From the NCBI GenBank assembly GCA_903904515.1, contig CAIVCR010000068.1:53814-117813 (forward strand): DNA of 64,000 bases. The letters run 5' to 3'. Made by a program: the position numbers and the translations under genes. The DNA comes from an uncultured Bacteroidia bacterium. Lineage in GTDB: Bacteria; Bacteroidota; Bacteroidia; Bacteroidales; Prolixibacteraceae. Numbering within the stretch: the stretch's first letter is position 1; each line of letters opens with the position of its first letter. Shown in pieces: positions 16,674-25,438 of this stretch. Under the pieces are notes generated by a model. That model did not search any database. It worked only from the letters and a program-made list of their open reading frames with translations, and was not told the DNA's origin.

Positions 16674-19388
16674 ATGTTACCTATTTCTTCCAGACTTATT
16701 CAGGTTCTCGCTGTTTTGCTTTTCTGCAATTCAGCTTTTGGTCAGTTAAAAACCGACACCACAAAATATAATGCGTATTATATCGATGGCTATCATGGGG
16801 GTAAAGTCGGGCATATGCCTGCGGGAAGTTTTCGTGATATCGTTAATGGTTTGGAACGGTATCCATCGTGGAAACTCTCGTTTGATATAGAACCAGGCTC
16901 GTGGAGCTATTTAAAAACAACAGACCCCGAGACGTTCTATAAACTAAAGCATTATCTCAGCGATTACACAGCAGATTCACGGGTTGAAATTGTGTCACCC
17001 GGCTATATGCAACCCTACTGCTGGAACATTAGCGGCGAGAGCAATATCCGTCAGCTTATTATGGGACTGGAAGAGGTGCACAAAGCATTTCCTGGCTATC
17101 CTGTCAGGACCTATTCTGTTCAGGAGCCTTGCTGGACCAGTTCATTGCCCCAGATTCTTAAATCGCTGGGATTCACCCAGGCGGTACTCAAAGATCCCTG
17201 CACAGCTTTCGGAGGCTACACCAGGGGAGTGGATAAAAGCATCCTGTTCTGGCGCGGGCCCGACGGCACCAAAATAGCTGCAGTTCCAAGGTACAAATGC
17301 GAAAATCTCAATCCCGACGCTTGGGAGACAGAGAGCTGCTCGGTGATGTCCGATTTTATAGCCAAATGTGCTGAAAAGGGAATCCGCAATCCCGTTGGAA
17401 GTCAGTATCAGGATTTGGGGTGGCCTGCACACCCGGCGGTCGACTCAACGGGACGGTATGTCTATATCGATCCGGGATTAAAACAATGGCCCGATACCAA
17501 GCAGTTCAATAATTGCTGGTGGAATAAACCTGCCGGTCAGCTCACTAAATATCCCCGGCTAATTACCTGGAGGGAATATTTTCAAAATATCCTGCCTGAG
17601 CCCAAAGATAACTGGGACCTAACCCAGGAAGATCTCCAGGTGAACCTCATTTGGGGCTCCGGGGTTATCAATGCAATTGGGTCAAAAGTGCATAAAGCGG
17701 AAAAGCAAATCCTGCAAGCCGAGAAATTTTCCTCCCTGGCATCTGCGTTCACGGGCTACAAACTCCCGGAATCCAAACTCAACTATGGCTGGGAACAGCT
17801 TCTCATGGCTCAGCACCACGACGCCTGGATCTGTCCCATTGCCGATACAAACACTGACCACTGGGCCTCCTTCACCAAAGAGAAAGCATCGGTTTCCAAT
17901 GATGTATCTGCTGAAATAATCAGTGAATCGGCAAGTTCGCTGGTCAACCGCTTTCAGACAGAGGATGTCACCAATAAAAAATCATTACAGATTTGCGTAT
18001 TAAATTCGTCAGGATTCGAAAGAACTGAAAATGTCGAGACGACCGCGGTTTTTGATCCGGGGGTGAAGCAGTGTGAAGTTTACGACTACAAGCATCAGCT
18101 GATCCCTTCCCAGTTCATCCCGGTTAACTGGTATGGCGACGGAACTGTTAATTCAGCCAGGATTATTTTCAATGCACCAATCCCTTCTCTGGGATATAGT
18201 TTCTTCCTTTTGAAGCCGATTAAAGAGAACCTGAAGGAGGCGAAGATCCAGGATTGCCGGATAACTAAATTATCCGATTCAGAATACACCCTGGAGACCG
18301 ATTTGTATAAAATCGTTGTGAACATGGCAAAAGGGGGGTGCATCACCAGCTTAACCGATAAATCCAATAACCGGGAGTGTGTTGATCAGCAGAGCGATCG
18401 TCTGTTTAATGAATACAGCGGCTATTTCTCCCTCGACAAGCGGTGGCTAAGCAGCAAAGATTCAGTTGCGACACTTCAGATCATTGAAAATGGTCCGTTA
18501 AGAATTAAAACATTGATCAAAGGTAAAATCGGAAAATACAGCTTTGAAACATTGATCACACTCGCCAACGGGGAGAGAAAAATAGATTTTAAAACGAAGT
18601 TCTTTTTTGATAAAGATGTGCTCATCGGTGAGCCATGGGATGGTGAGCGCCCCAACAGGGGACAGCATCGCAAGCCGTGTTACGATTCGCGCTGGAAGCT
18701 GCAGGCCTTTTTCCCGGCTGCCCTAAAAAACCAGGTGGTATATAAAAATGCCCCTTATGATGTATGCCTCAGCAAGCTTGACAGCACTTTTTTTAATTCC
18801 TGGAACGACATTAAGCACAACATTATCCTGGATTGGGTCGATGTTTACGATTCGATCTCAAATTCCGGCATGGCCGTTTTCACTGATCGAACTACCAGTT
18901 ATTCTCACGCTAAAAACTATCCTCTTGCCCTTACCATGGGATGGAGTGGCTACGGATTATGGGAATCCTTTTATCCGATGAGCGCAACTCCGGAATTTAA
19001 TTATGCGCTGATTCCCCATGCCGGGAAATGGAACGATTCCAGCCTGAGCAGTCTCAATACCGCATGGAATGAGCCTTTGGTTACCCGAATTATTAACAAT
19101 GGGTCCGGGAACCTAAATACTCCATTCTCATATCTGAAAGTTTCTGATCCCCATATCGAAATTTCAACACTATTCAAAAAGGGGAACTCATTATTTGTAA
19201 GGTTATTTAATTCGAATGATCGTTCGACACAAAGTGATCTTTTACTGAATTTCCCGGTACAAAAAACTGAGGCGACGGAACTGGATGGAAAGGTTATAAA
19301 CGATCTGGTCATCAAAAAAATCGATAGCGGGTCATCTTTGCATCTCGGATTCAGGCCTTTTGAGATTAAGACATTGAGGATTCGATAG
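16674..19388 (+). CDS. secreted GH38-like alpha-mannosidase
   Basis: Signal peptide; LLMAQHHDAWI (GH38 family motif); FDIEPGSWSYLK, SLPQILKSLGF. Confidence 0.82.
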   Translation: MLPISSRLIQVLAVLLFCNSAFGQLKTDTTKYNAYYIDGYHGGKVGHMPAGSFRDIVNGLERYPSWKLSFDIEPGSWSYLKTTDPETFYKLKHYLSDYTADSRVEIVSPGYMQPYCWNISGESNIRQLIMGLEEVHKAFPGYPVRTYSVQEPCWTSSLPQILKSLGFTQAVLKDPCTAFGGYTRGVDKSILFWRGPDGTKIAAVPRYKCENLNPDAWETESCSVMSDFIAKCAEKGIRNPVGSQYQDLGWPAHPAVDSTGRYVYIDPGLKQWPDTKQFNNCWWNKPAGQLTKYPRLITWREYFQNILPEPKDNWDLTQEDLQVNLIWGSGVINAIGSKVHKAEKQILQAEKFSSLASAFTGYKLPESKLNYGWEQLLMAQHHDAWICPIADTNTDHWASFTKEKASVSNDVSAEIISESASSLVNRFQTEDVTNKKSLQICVLNSSGFERTENVETTAVFDPGVKQCEVYDYKHQLIPSQFIPVNWYGDGTVNSARIIFNAPIPSLGYSFFLLKPIKENLKEAKIQDCRITKLSDSEYTLETDLYKIVVNMAKGGCITSLTDKSNNRECVDQQSDRLFNEYSGYFSLDKRWLSSKDSVATLQIIENGPLRIKTLIKGKIGKYSFETLITLANGERKIDFKTKFFFDKDVLIGEPWDGERPNRGQHRKPCYDSRWKLQAFFPAALKNQVVYKNAPYDVCLSKLDSTFFNSWNDIKHNIILDWVDVYDSISNSGMAVFTDRTTSYSHAKNYPLALTMGWSGYGLWESFYPMSATPEFNYALIPHAGKWNDSSLSSLNTAWNEPLVTRIINNGSGNLNTPFSYLKVSDPHIEISTLFKKGNSLFVRLFNSNDRSTQSDLLLNFPVQKTEATELDGKVINDLVIKKIDSGSSLHLGFRPFEIKTLRIR

Positions 19389-19463
19389 ATTTTCTTTGTG
19401 GTTATACGCAGATAAAGCAGTCTATTAGCCGTAATGTACGATAGATAAAAACTGTTTGCATTC

Positions 19464-19522
19464 GGGTGACGCGATTTGCAATTAGGGGCAACTATCTGCG
19501 GGCGATTTAAAATCGCCCCACC
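19464..19522. repeat. REP-like element, copy 2 (direct orientation to copy 1)
   Basis: gggtgacgcgatttgcaattaggggcaactatctgcgggcgatttaaaatcgccccacc. Confidence 0.85.
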
Positions 19523-19532
19523 ATAATTCATA

Positions 19533-19907
19533 TCAGGAATGGCTACCATTTCCTCTAACCCTCGTTTTTTTAAAACTAAGTTCGAGTTGGGCCGAACTTC
19601 CAGCGTCAGTTTTAATCCACCTTTCATTAAGTGATTCAACACCAAAGATATTTTGGCTGTGAACAGTTCCAAAATCTTTTATTTGCAACAATTCCTGATG
19701 CTCTGATAAAAATCTCCCTATTTGAGCATGAACGTTTCTAAATGGTTCAAGTTTATAGGAACTTAAAAACTCAATATAGTTTATCTCAAATTTCCTGGCG
19801 AAATGCCGGATAAACGCATGGGAATCAAATTCCGGATTAGGAATAGCTCTGATTATCTCTTCTTTAATGACACCCAGGTTTTCATTCATAAATTGATTCA
19901 AACTCAT
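19533..19907 (-). CDS. hypothetical protein (124 aa)
   Basis: ORF track; plausible composition; starts MSLNQFMNENLGVIKEEI. Confidence 0.55.
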   Translation of the reverse strand: MSLNQFMNENLGVIKEEIIRAIPNPEFDSHAFIRHFARKFEINYIEFLSSYKLEPFRNVHAQIGRFLSEHQELLQIKDFGTVHSQNIFGVESLNERWIKTDAGSSAQLELSFKKTRVRGNGSHS

Positions 19908-20139
19908 AATAAGGGTTTTAAAAGGTAGTTTTTTATGTAAATCTACATTGTCTTTTACAATTTCAGATCATTTATATCCGCTTTTTTTTGAAAATTCCTT
20001 AATTAAGTCAATTTAGTTTTAAACCTTTTTAAGTAAAAATAGTCATAAGCTGAGAATTAAATTTTACAGAGTTTAAAATTTAGATCATAAATGAACTATT
20101 TTATTTTACAAATTGTGCATATTAATATTTGCCTAAAAC

Positions 20140-21153
20140 ATGAAATCCATTTTTGTTAAGAAAATATCCTTTGCGAAAAGCCTCGTTTTAATAGCACTAT
20201 CAGTGGCTTGCACCTTCTTTATAATGAACTATATTTTCTTTGGCTCATTTTTTAGCCAATCCTCATCATTGATAACTACAAAAACAACGACCCAGAATTG
20301 TGACACGGAAATTAAACGGCTAAATGGACTAAGCTATGTAAAACCATTAATGTTTGTTGATAATGAATGTGAATCAGAAGAGCTTGCTCCAATAAAGCAA
20401 CGGATTAATCAGCTGATAGAGGAGAATAAACAACTGGGGAATTTAATTTCAGCCTCTGTCTATTTGAGATCCTATTCAAAAAATGGTTGGATGGGAATTA
20501 ACGAGAATGACAAATACAGTCCTGGGTCGCTATTAAAAGTGCCTGTTTTGATAACTATTTTAAAAATGAAGGAACAAAACCCAGCTCTTTTAGAAAAATG
20601 CCTGTCGTTTGATCACCCCTTTCAGACCAATAAAACAACCCATATTTTATCAAACCAAATACAGTTAGGACATAAATATCAGATTAAAGAGTTACTAACC
20701 TACATGATCGTCTATTCGGATAACAATGCGACAAATCTTTTAAATACATTTATTGACGTGAATGTTTTAAAGAAAATCTTTACCGATTTTGGGTTGTCAG
20801 CCCCTGACTGGAATTCGAATAATTATCCTATATCCCCTAAGGATTACTCCCTATTTATGAGGGCAATTTATAATGCTACCTATCTTTCGAATGAAGATTC
20901 AGAATTTGCAGCAGAGCTCCTGGCCCACACTAATTTCAGGAATGGATTATTACGGAATTTACCCGAATTTGTGCATGTCGCACATAAATTCGGAGAGGGG
21001 GGAGATAGCAGGGAGCCGGAGCTGTCGGAGTCTGCAATCGTCTATCTTGATAATAAAACCTATTTGCTTACCGTTATGACAAAGGGGAAAGAGATCAAAA
21101 AACTGGAAGATGTCTTAAGTGAGATATCCGAAATCATATATCAAAGCTTATAA
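20140..21153 (+). CDS. serine hydrolase, class A beta-lactamase-like
   Basis: SPGSLLKVPVLITILK (SxxK), YSDNNATNLL (SDN), HKFGEGG (KxG); N-terminal TM segment. Confidence 0.85.
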   Translation: MKSIFVKKISFAKSLVLIALSVACTFFIMNYIFFGSFFSQSSSLITTKTTTQNCDTEIKRLNGLSYVKPLMFVDNECESEELAPIKQRINQLIEENKQLGNLISASVYLRSYSKNGWMGINENDKYSPGSLLKVPVLITILKMKEQNPALLEKCLSFDHPFQTNKTTHILSNQIQLGHKYQIKELLTYMIVYSDNNATNLLNTFIDVNVLKKIFTDFGLSAPDWNSNNYPISPKDYSLFMRAIYNATYLSNEDSEFAAELLAHTNFRNGLLRNLPEFVHVAHKFGEGGDSREPELSESAIVYLDNKTYLLTVMTKGKEIKKLEDVLSEISEIIYQSL

Positions 21154-21219
21154 AAAGATTTGATATATGATGTCACCATTCCCGAATCACAATTAGCCCT
21201 TTCTGAACTGTTTTTTTTG

Positions 21220-21594
21220 TTATTTAACCTCTTCTTTGGTCTTAGGACATGTTTTCAAAATTGAATCACTTTTAGCACAGTGATCTTTTTTTTCGCAACA
21301 CCCTTTTTGCATTTCAGGGGGACAGCACATCCCCTGATGCATCACCGGAGGACATCCCATACCAGGATGCATTCCGTGAGGACACTGTTGAGTCATCTCT
21401 TGCTGACAACAGGGATGACCCGTCGTATGACCATTCGTAACTTTGCAGATTACCCCAATAAAAAGGATGAAACCTACAACAACAAAAAACCACGAAACGA
21501 AGGCAAAGAATTTCCCCAACGCTTCCTTTCTGGTTTTAGCAAGCAACAATACGCCGGCAAGAATTGCCAGTAATGAGATAGGTAATAAATGCAT
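21220..21594 (-). CDS. small membrane protein with Cys/His/Met-rich C-terminal tail (putative metal binding)
   Basis: Two N-terminal TM segments then HTTGHPCCQQEMTQQCPHGMHPGMGCPPVMHQGMCCPPEMQKGCCEKKDHC. Confidence 0.7.
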   Translation of the reverse strand: MHLLPISLLAILAGVLLLAKTRKEALGKFFAFVSWFFVVVGFILFIGVICKVTNGHTTGHPCCQQEMTQQCPHGMHPGMGCPPVMHQGMCCPPEMQKGCCEKKDHCAKSDSILKTCPKTKEEVK

Positions 21595-21811
21595 TTTTTT
21601 CTGGTATTAAGATCGACTACTCTTTTAATGGTTTTCGTCATTCCCATTAATCATGTAAGTCCGATGTAAATGAACTCATAATCACAACAAATATAAAATA
21701 AATCAATGATAAATGGATCAATGCGCTTCGGATATGATCAATTGGGGGAAAAGGCAGATAACCTCTTCCCGAACGTGTAATCAGGAGTAAGATCAGGGAT
21801 CTTGGGAGGAG

Positions 21812-21943
21812 AGTGAGGGTTGGAATTGTTAGTGATTTGAAAAGTGAGGGTCGGACCTGTTCGCGATTTGAAAAAGTCCAGCTCTCAACGCTCCGAAAGT
21901 GAGGACCAGACCTGCACGTGATTTGAAGGAGTCCGGCTCTCAT
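21812..21943. repeat. Three direct repeats of AGTGAGGRYCRGACCTGTTCGYGATTTGAA type
   Basis: Copies begin at about 21812, 21843 and 21898; the latter two extend through agtccrgctctca. Confidence 0.75.
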
Positions 21944-21944
21944 G

Positions 21945-24194
21945 TCAGATTCCCTTAAAATACTGAGTGTTTGTTGTCGGAAAAATCACTTGACAGAGCT
22001 CCTGTTTAGAACCGGGATTTTCGTTTAACAGATTTTCAAAACGATGAATTAAACCTGCTTTATCTACCTCTATTTCGGTTTGGGTTTGAATATCCTCCAG
22101 ATTGATTAAAAAACTGGAAAAGAGACCTTTCAGATCTTCAACAATATCGGGATTGAAAAAATGAACCTCATGATGAATAGTGTGGTAGTTTCCCCTGGTT
22201 TTACTGATCAGCAACTTCCCGTTTTTTAAATTTGTTATGGACGATGATCTCTCGCACTGTTGAAGACAGGAATCATCAATGCTATTTTTTTCACACCCGG
22301 TAACCTGGTGAAACAGACATTGCCGGCTGGTCATCAGCACGATTGGATGAAAGATGCTGTAATAAAGTTTGAAATCTTCAGGCTTCTGAATCCCCCGGAT
22401 CTGAATTTTGCTTATTTCATTCGAAATAAAGGAACCCGAACAGTTAAAATTTTCCTTTAACGCCATCAGACTAAACGAATTCACAATATTCAGAAAAGGA
22501 CCTGCAATCCATTTGATTCCCATCTTATAAGCTTCATAAGCAATACCGGTATTGTTGGTTACGATAAGTGGGGGCTGCACTCTCCTTAAGAATTCTACCG
22601 CTGCGGTGTAGTCATCACCCATGATGACAGCGGGGAACCACGGGATGAGTCCTGGCTTACTGATAAAAAGGTCGGTCAGCATATCCAGCTCAAATCCGAT
22701 ACAATCGGGAAGTTTATAAAAGATCTCCGCGGAGGAGTTCCCCCAAAGGTGGAGATCCTTCGTGTTGGAGATCAAAACACAAAGGGTGGGGTTGACTGCA
22801 CGCTTTTCATTTTTAGGCGGAACAGGAATTTCGACGGGACCGATCATCTCCTTTGAACCGTTCAGGATAAACAGGATCTTCTTTTTGATAGAAGTGAGTT
22901 CTTTAAACGGTAAATAGACCTCCCCGCGAAGGTTGTCAATGTTAAGCCGACCGATAAAATATTCGGTATCGTTGATCGCCTTCAGCCTGTTGAAAAGCAT
23001 TGAATAGTTTAAAGGTTCTGTCCCCTTATTCTCCAGATTCTTCGATGAATAAACCACAAAAGAACGTTCAGCAGATACAACCGTAACCTTCAACGGAGCG
23101 CCATACTCACCTGAAATATCAAGGGTCAAAGGTTCCTTTGCGGCTGAGATTTGACTGATTCTATTTTCAAGTGAACTCTTTATCTCCACCTTATCTGCAT
23201 ATAATTTCAGGTGGGCCGTTTCCAGCTCAGCAGCTGTGGGATACGAATTAACTTCCGACAAATGCTGGATAGAGTGATCCCGGGGATTATCGATAAACAT
23301 CTCTTTTTGAATAGTACCACTGATGAAACCGTTTGAGAAATCACGATTGAATACTTTGTAAAGATCGTGGTTATTATTTTGGCGTTCATCCTGACTATAA
23401 AAATGTTGAAGATGTCGTTTCCAATTGTTTACAACCGTATACACATAGTCGGATTTCTTTATTCGTCCTTCAATCTTAAGAGAATCCACCCCCGCGTCTG
23501 ACAATGCTTTAAGATCATTCCATGCGGAATTATCCTTCAGATTCAGCGGGTAATCTTTCCCGACAGCGGTAGTTACATACCTGTCGCGGCAGGGCTGACT
23601 ACATCTGCCGCGGTTTCCGGAGTTTCCGCTTTGTACAGAACTTAGGTAGCAGATGCCCGAAAACGAGATGCAGTATGATCCATGGACAAAAACTTCAGAT
23701 AGCATATCGTGCCGGTGGGCAATGGTGGTGAGCGCTTTTATTTCTTCAATATTCAATTCCCGTGAGAGGTTGACTCTTTTGGTGTTGAGCCTCTTTAAAA
23801 AGCAGATCTGCCCCTCATTGTGAGTGGTAAGTTGAGTAGAAGCATGGACCTTCAGACCAGGAAAATAGTTGAATAAAATATAGAACAATCCCAGGTCCTG
23901 AACGATTATGCCGTCGATACTTGTGTTGACCAACCTGTTCAGTAAGGCCACCACTGCGGGGATTTCGCGATCAACAAGGATTATATTCAGGGTCAGAAAA
24001 ACTTCGCAGTTGTTTTTATGTGCCAGTCTTAGGATTCCCTGCAAATCGTCGAAGGTTATATTTGCCGCCCGGTTTCGTGCATTAAATTTATCCAGTCCGC
24101 AATATACCGCATCAGCCCCTGCGAGGATTGCTGCTTTAATGGAGTCGATATCTCCGCCCGGGGCAAGTAGTTCAATTTTCCGTTTCACATACAA
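21945..24194 (-). CDS. U32 family peptidase
   Basis: ELLAPGGDIDSIKAAILAGADAVYCGLDKFNAR...SVQSGNSGNRGRCSQPCRDRY...LKIEGRIKKSDYV. Confidence 0.95.
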   Translation of the reverse strand: MYVKRKIELLAPGGDIDSIKAAILAGADAVYCGLDKFNARNRAANITFDDLQGILRLAHKNNCEVFLTLNIILVDREIPAVVALLNRLVNTSIDGIIVQDLGLFYILFNYFPGLKVHASTQLTTHNEGQICFLKRLNTKRVNLSRELNIEEIKALTTIAHRHDMLSEVFVHGSYCISFSGICYLSSVQSGNSGNRGRCSQPCRDRYVTTAVGKDYPLNLKDNSAWNDLKALSDAGVDSLKIEGRIKKSDYVYTVVNNWKRHLQHFYSQDERQNNNHDLYKVFNRDFSNGFISGTIQKEMFIDNPRDHSIQHLSEVNSYPTAAELETAHLKLYADKVEIKSSLENRISQISAAKEPLTLDISGEYGAPLKVTVVSAERSFVVYSSKNLENKGTEPLNYSMLFNRLKAINDTEYFIGRLNIDNLRGEVYLPFKELTSIKKKILFILNGSKEMIGPVEIPVPPKNEKRAVNPTLCVLISNTKDLHLWGNSSAEIFYKLPDCIGFELDMLTDLFISKPGLIPWFPAVIMGDDYTAAVEFLRRVQPPLIVTNNTGIAYEAYKMGIKWIAGPFLNIVNSFSLMALKENFNCSGSFISNEISKIQIRGIQKPEDFKLYYSIFHPIVLMTSRQCLFHQVTGCEKNSIDDSCLQQCERSSSITNLKNGKLLISKTRGNYHTIHHEVHFFNPDIVEDLKGLFSSFLINLEDIQTQTEIEVDKAGLIHRFENLLNENPGSKQELCQVIFPTTNTQYFKGI

Positions 24195-24257
24195 TATTAA
24201 TGATTACTCCTATGATAATTTAAAATAATTATCCTGATGTTGCGGAAAGTGAAAAAA

Positions 24258-24313
24258 AGCGAATGCAATTCGCTTGACCCGGCCGGGTCCCGCGAATTGC
24301 ATTCTCGGACAAA
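24258..24313. repeat. REP-like palindromic repeat (GCGAATTGCATTCGCGGACAAA family), copy 1
   Basis: agcgaatgcaattcgcttgacccggccgggtcccgcgaattgcattctcggacaaa. Confidence 0.85.
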
Positions 24314-24344
24314 AAAAACATTTGAAAATAACCTTTTGAAAGTA

Positions 24345-24400
24345 AGCGATTGAAAATCGCTTGACCAGGCCGGGTCCCGCGAATTGCATTCGCGGACAAA
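24345..24400. repeat. REP-like palindromic repeat, copy 2
   Basis: agcgattgaaaatcgcttgaccaggccgggtcccgcgaattgcattcgcggacaaa. Confidence 0.85.
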
Positions 24401-24429
24401 ATATCCGATTAAAAATAAGTTAACCCATG

Positions 24430-25023
24430 CTAAATCCATATCATCGCGATACTTATAATCATCAGGCAAAACAATACGATACCTAAAATCTGATGAGCCT
24501 TTGCCGATTTAAGCATCCTTTCAATCAAATCGCCAAACAAGATCCATAAAATCATGCATGGAATTCCAACTACACCGAATATCATTGCAAAAACAAACAC
24601 ACTCCAATGAATATTTTCAAAATGAGGTAAAAAAGCGCTCGCACCACCTATTGCCATGATCCACGCCTTAGGGTTCACAAACTGCATGAAAAATCCCTCA
24701 AAAAAACCAATCCTGGATCTTGAATCGACCGAATCAACTGAATTAATTTTGCTTAGAATAACCGCAAGATAAAATAGCCAGAGTGAACTTGCGATTTTCA
24801 GATACAGTTCCGCGGTAGGATGTTTAGTTATCATGCCTGCGATACTATAGCCAGACAAATACAACAACACCATAAATCCGAAAAAAATTCCGGCCATCAA
24901 TTTCCCTGAATCTTTCAACCCATAATTCCGTCCATAAGAAAAAAGCATGTAGTTATTTGGCCCGGGGGTAATTGTTGTGACAAATGCAAAAATCAGATAT
25001 CCGGTAAGGTTATAGCCGATCAT
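24430..25023 (-). CDS. LysE/RhtB family transporter
   Basis: TTITPGPNNYMLFSYGRNYGLKDSGKLMAGIFFGF...FVNPKAWIMAIGG; track ORF extends upstream to 25089. Confidence 0.92.
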   Translation of the reverse strand: MIGYNLTGYLIFAFVTTITPGPNNYMLFSYGRNYGLKDSGKLMAGIFFGFMVLLYLSGYSIAGMITKHPTAELYLKIASSLWLFYLAVILSKINSVDSVDSRSRIGFFEGFFMQFVNPKAWIMAIGGASAFLPHFENIHWSVFVFAMIFGVVGIPCMILWILFGDLIERMLKSAKAHQILGIVLFCLMIISIAMIWI

Positions 25024-25438
25024 TTTTCCCAATTTAAGTTTAACATGAATCAAAAATAGTCCAAAATATCTGTTTGGCACAAACAACAAACCTCTTCACT
25101 TATTTCCAACTAATTACAAATAGATTTATGAAAATTTATTTGGCGTTTAAAAATACCCTGACCTGATATCAGTCTAAATTAAAATCTTCTCCCGATTTTG
25201 CATTTCATTAAGATAGAATTCTGTTAATGCCTGATCATCAGTTTTTAGATTAACCCATTTAATCGCTGATGCCAGGGTGGAAAATATCTCAATCTCCAAG
25301 GGTAAATCTTGTATTTTTCAATGATACACGATCGGCATTACCCTTTGAAGGGGCGTGTTTGCTAATATGGCTGTTCTTCTTTTACCAATCATCTTTGGGG
25401 TTGACCTGGTGAAATTGACATATGCCTCAATATCTTCT

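Noticed and set aside
19001-19672. 223-aa minus-strand ORF
   Set aside because: Antisense to the GH38 3' end and a REP-like element, and it overlaps a more plausible ORF (19533..19907).
21647-21943. 98-aa minus-strand ORF
   Set aside because: Covers the three direct repeats and intergenic DNA; no protein-like conservation visible.
24197-24469. 90-aa ORF with repeated FVRECNSRDPAxSS
   Set aside because: It is a translation of the two REP-like elements and intergenic DNA; the repeat in the protein is the DNA repeat.
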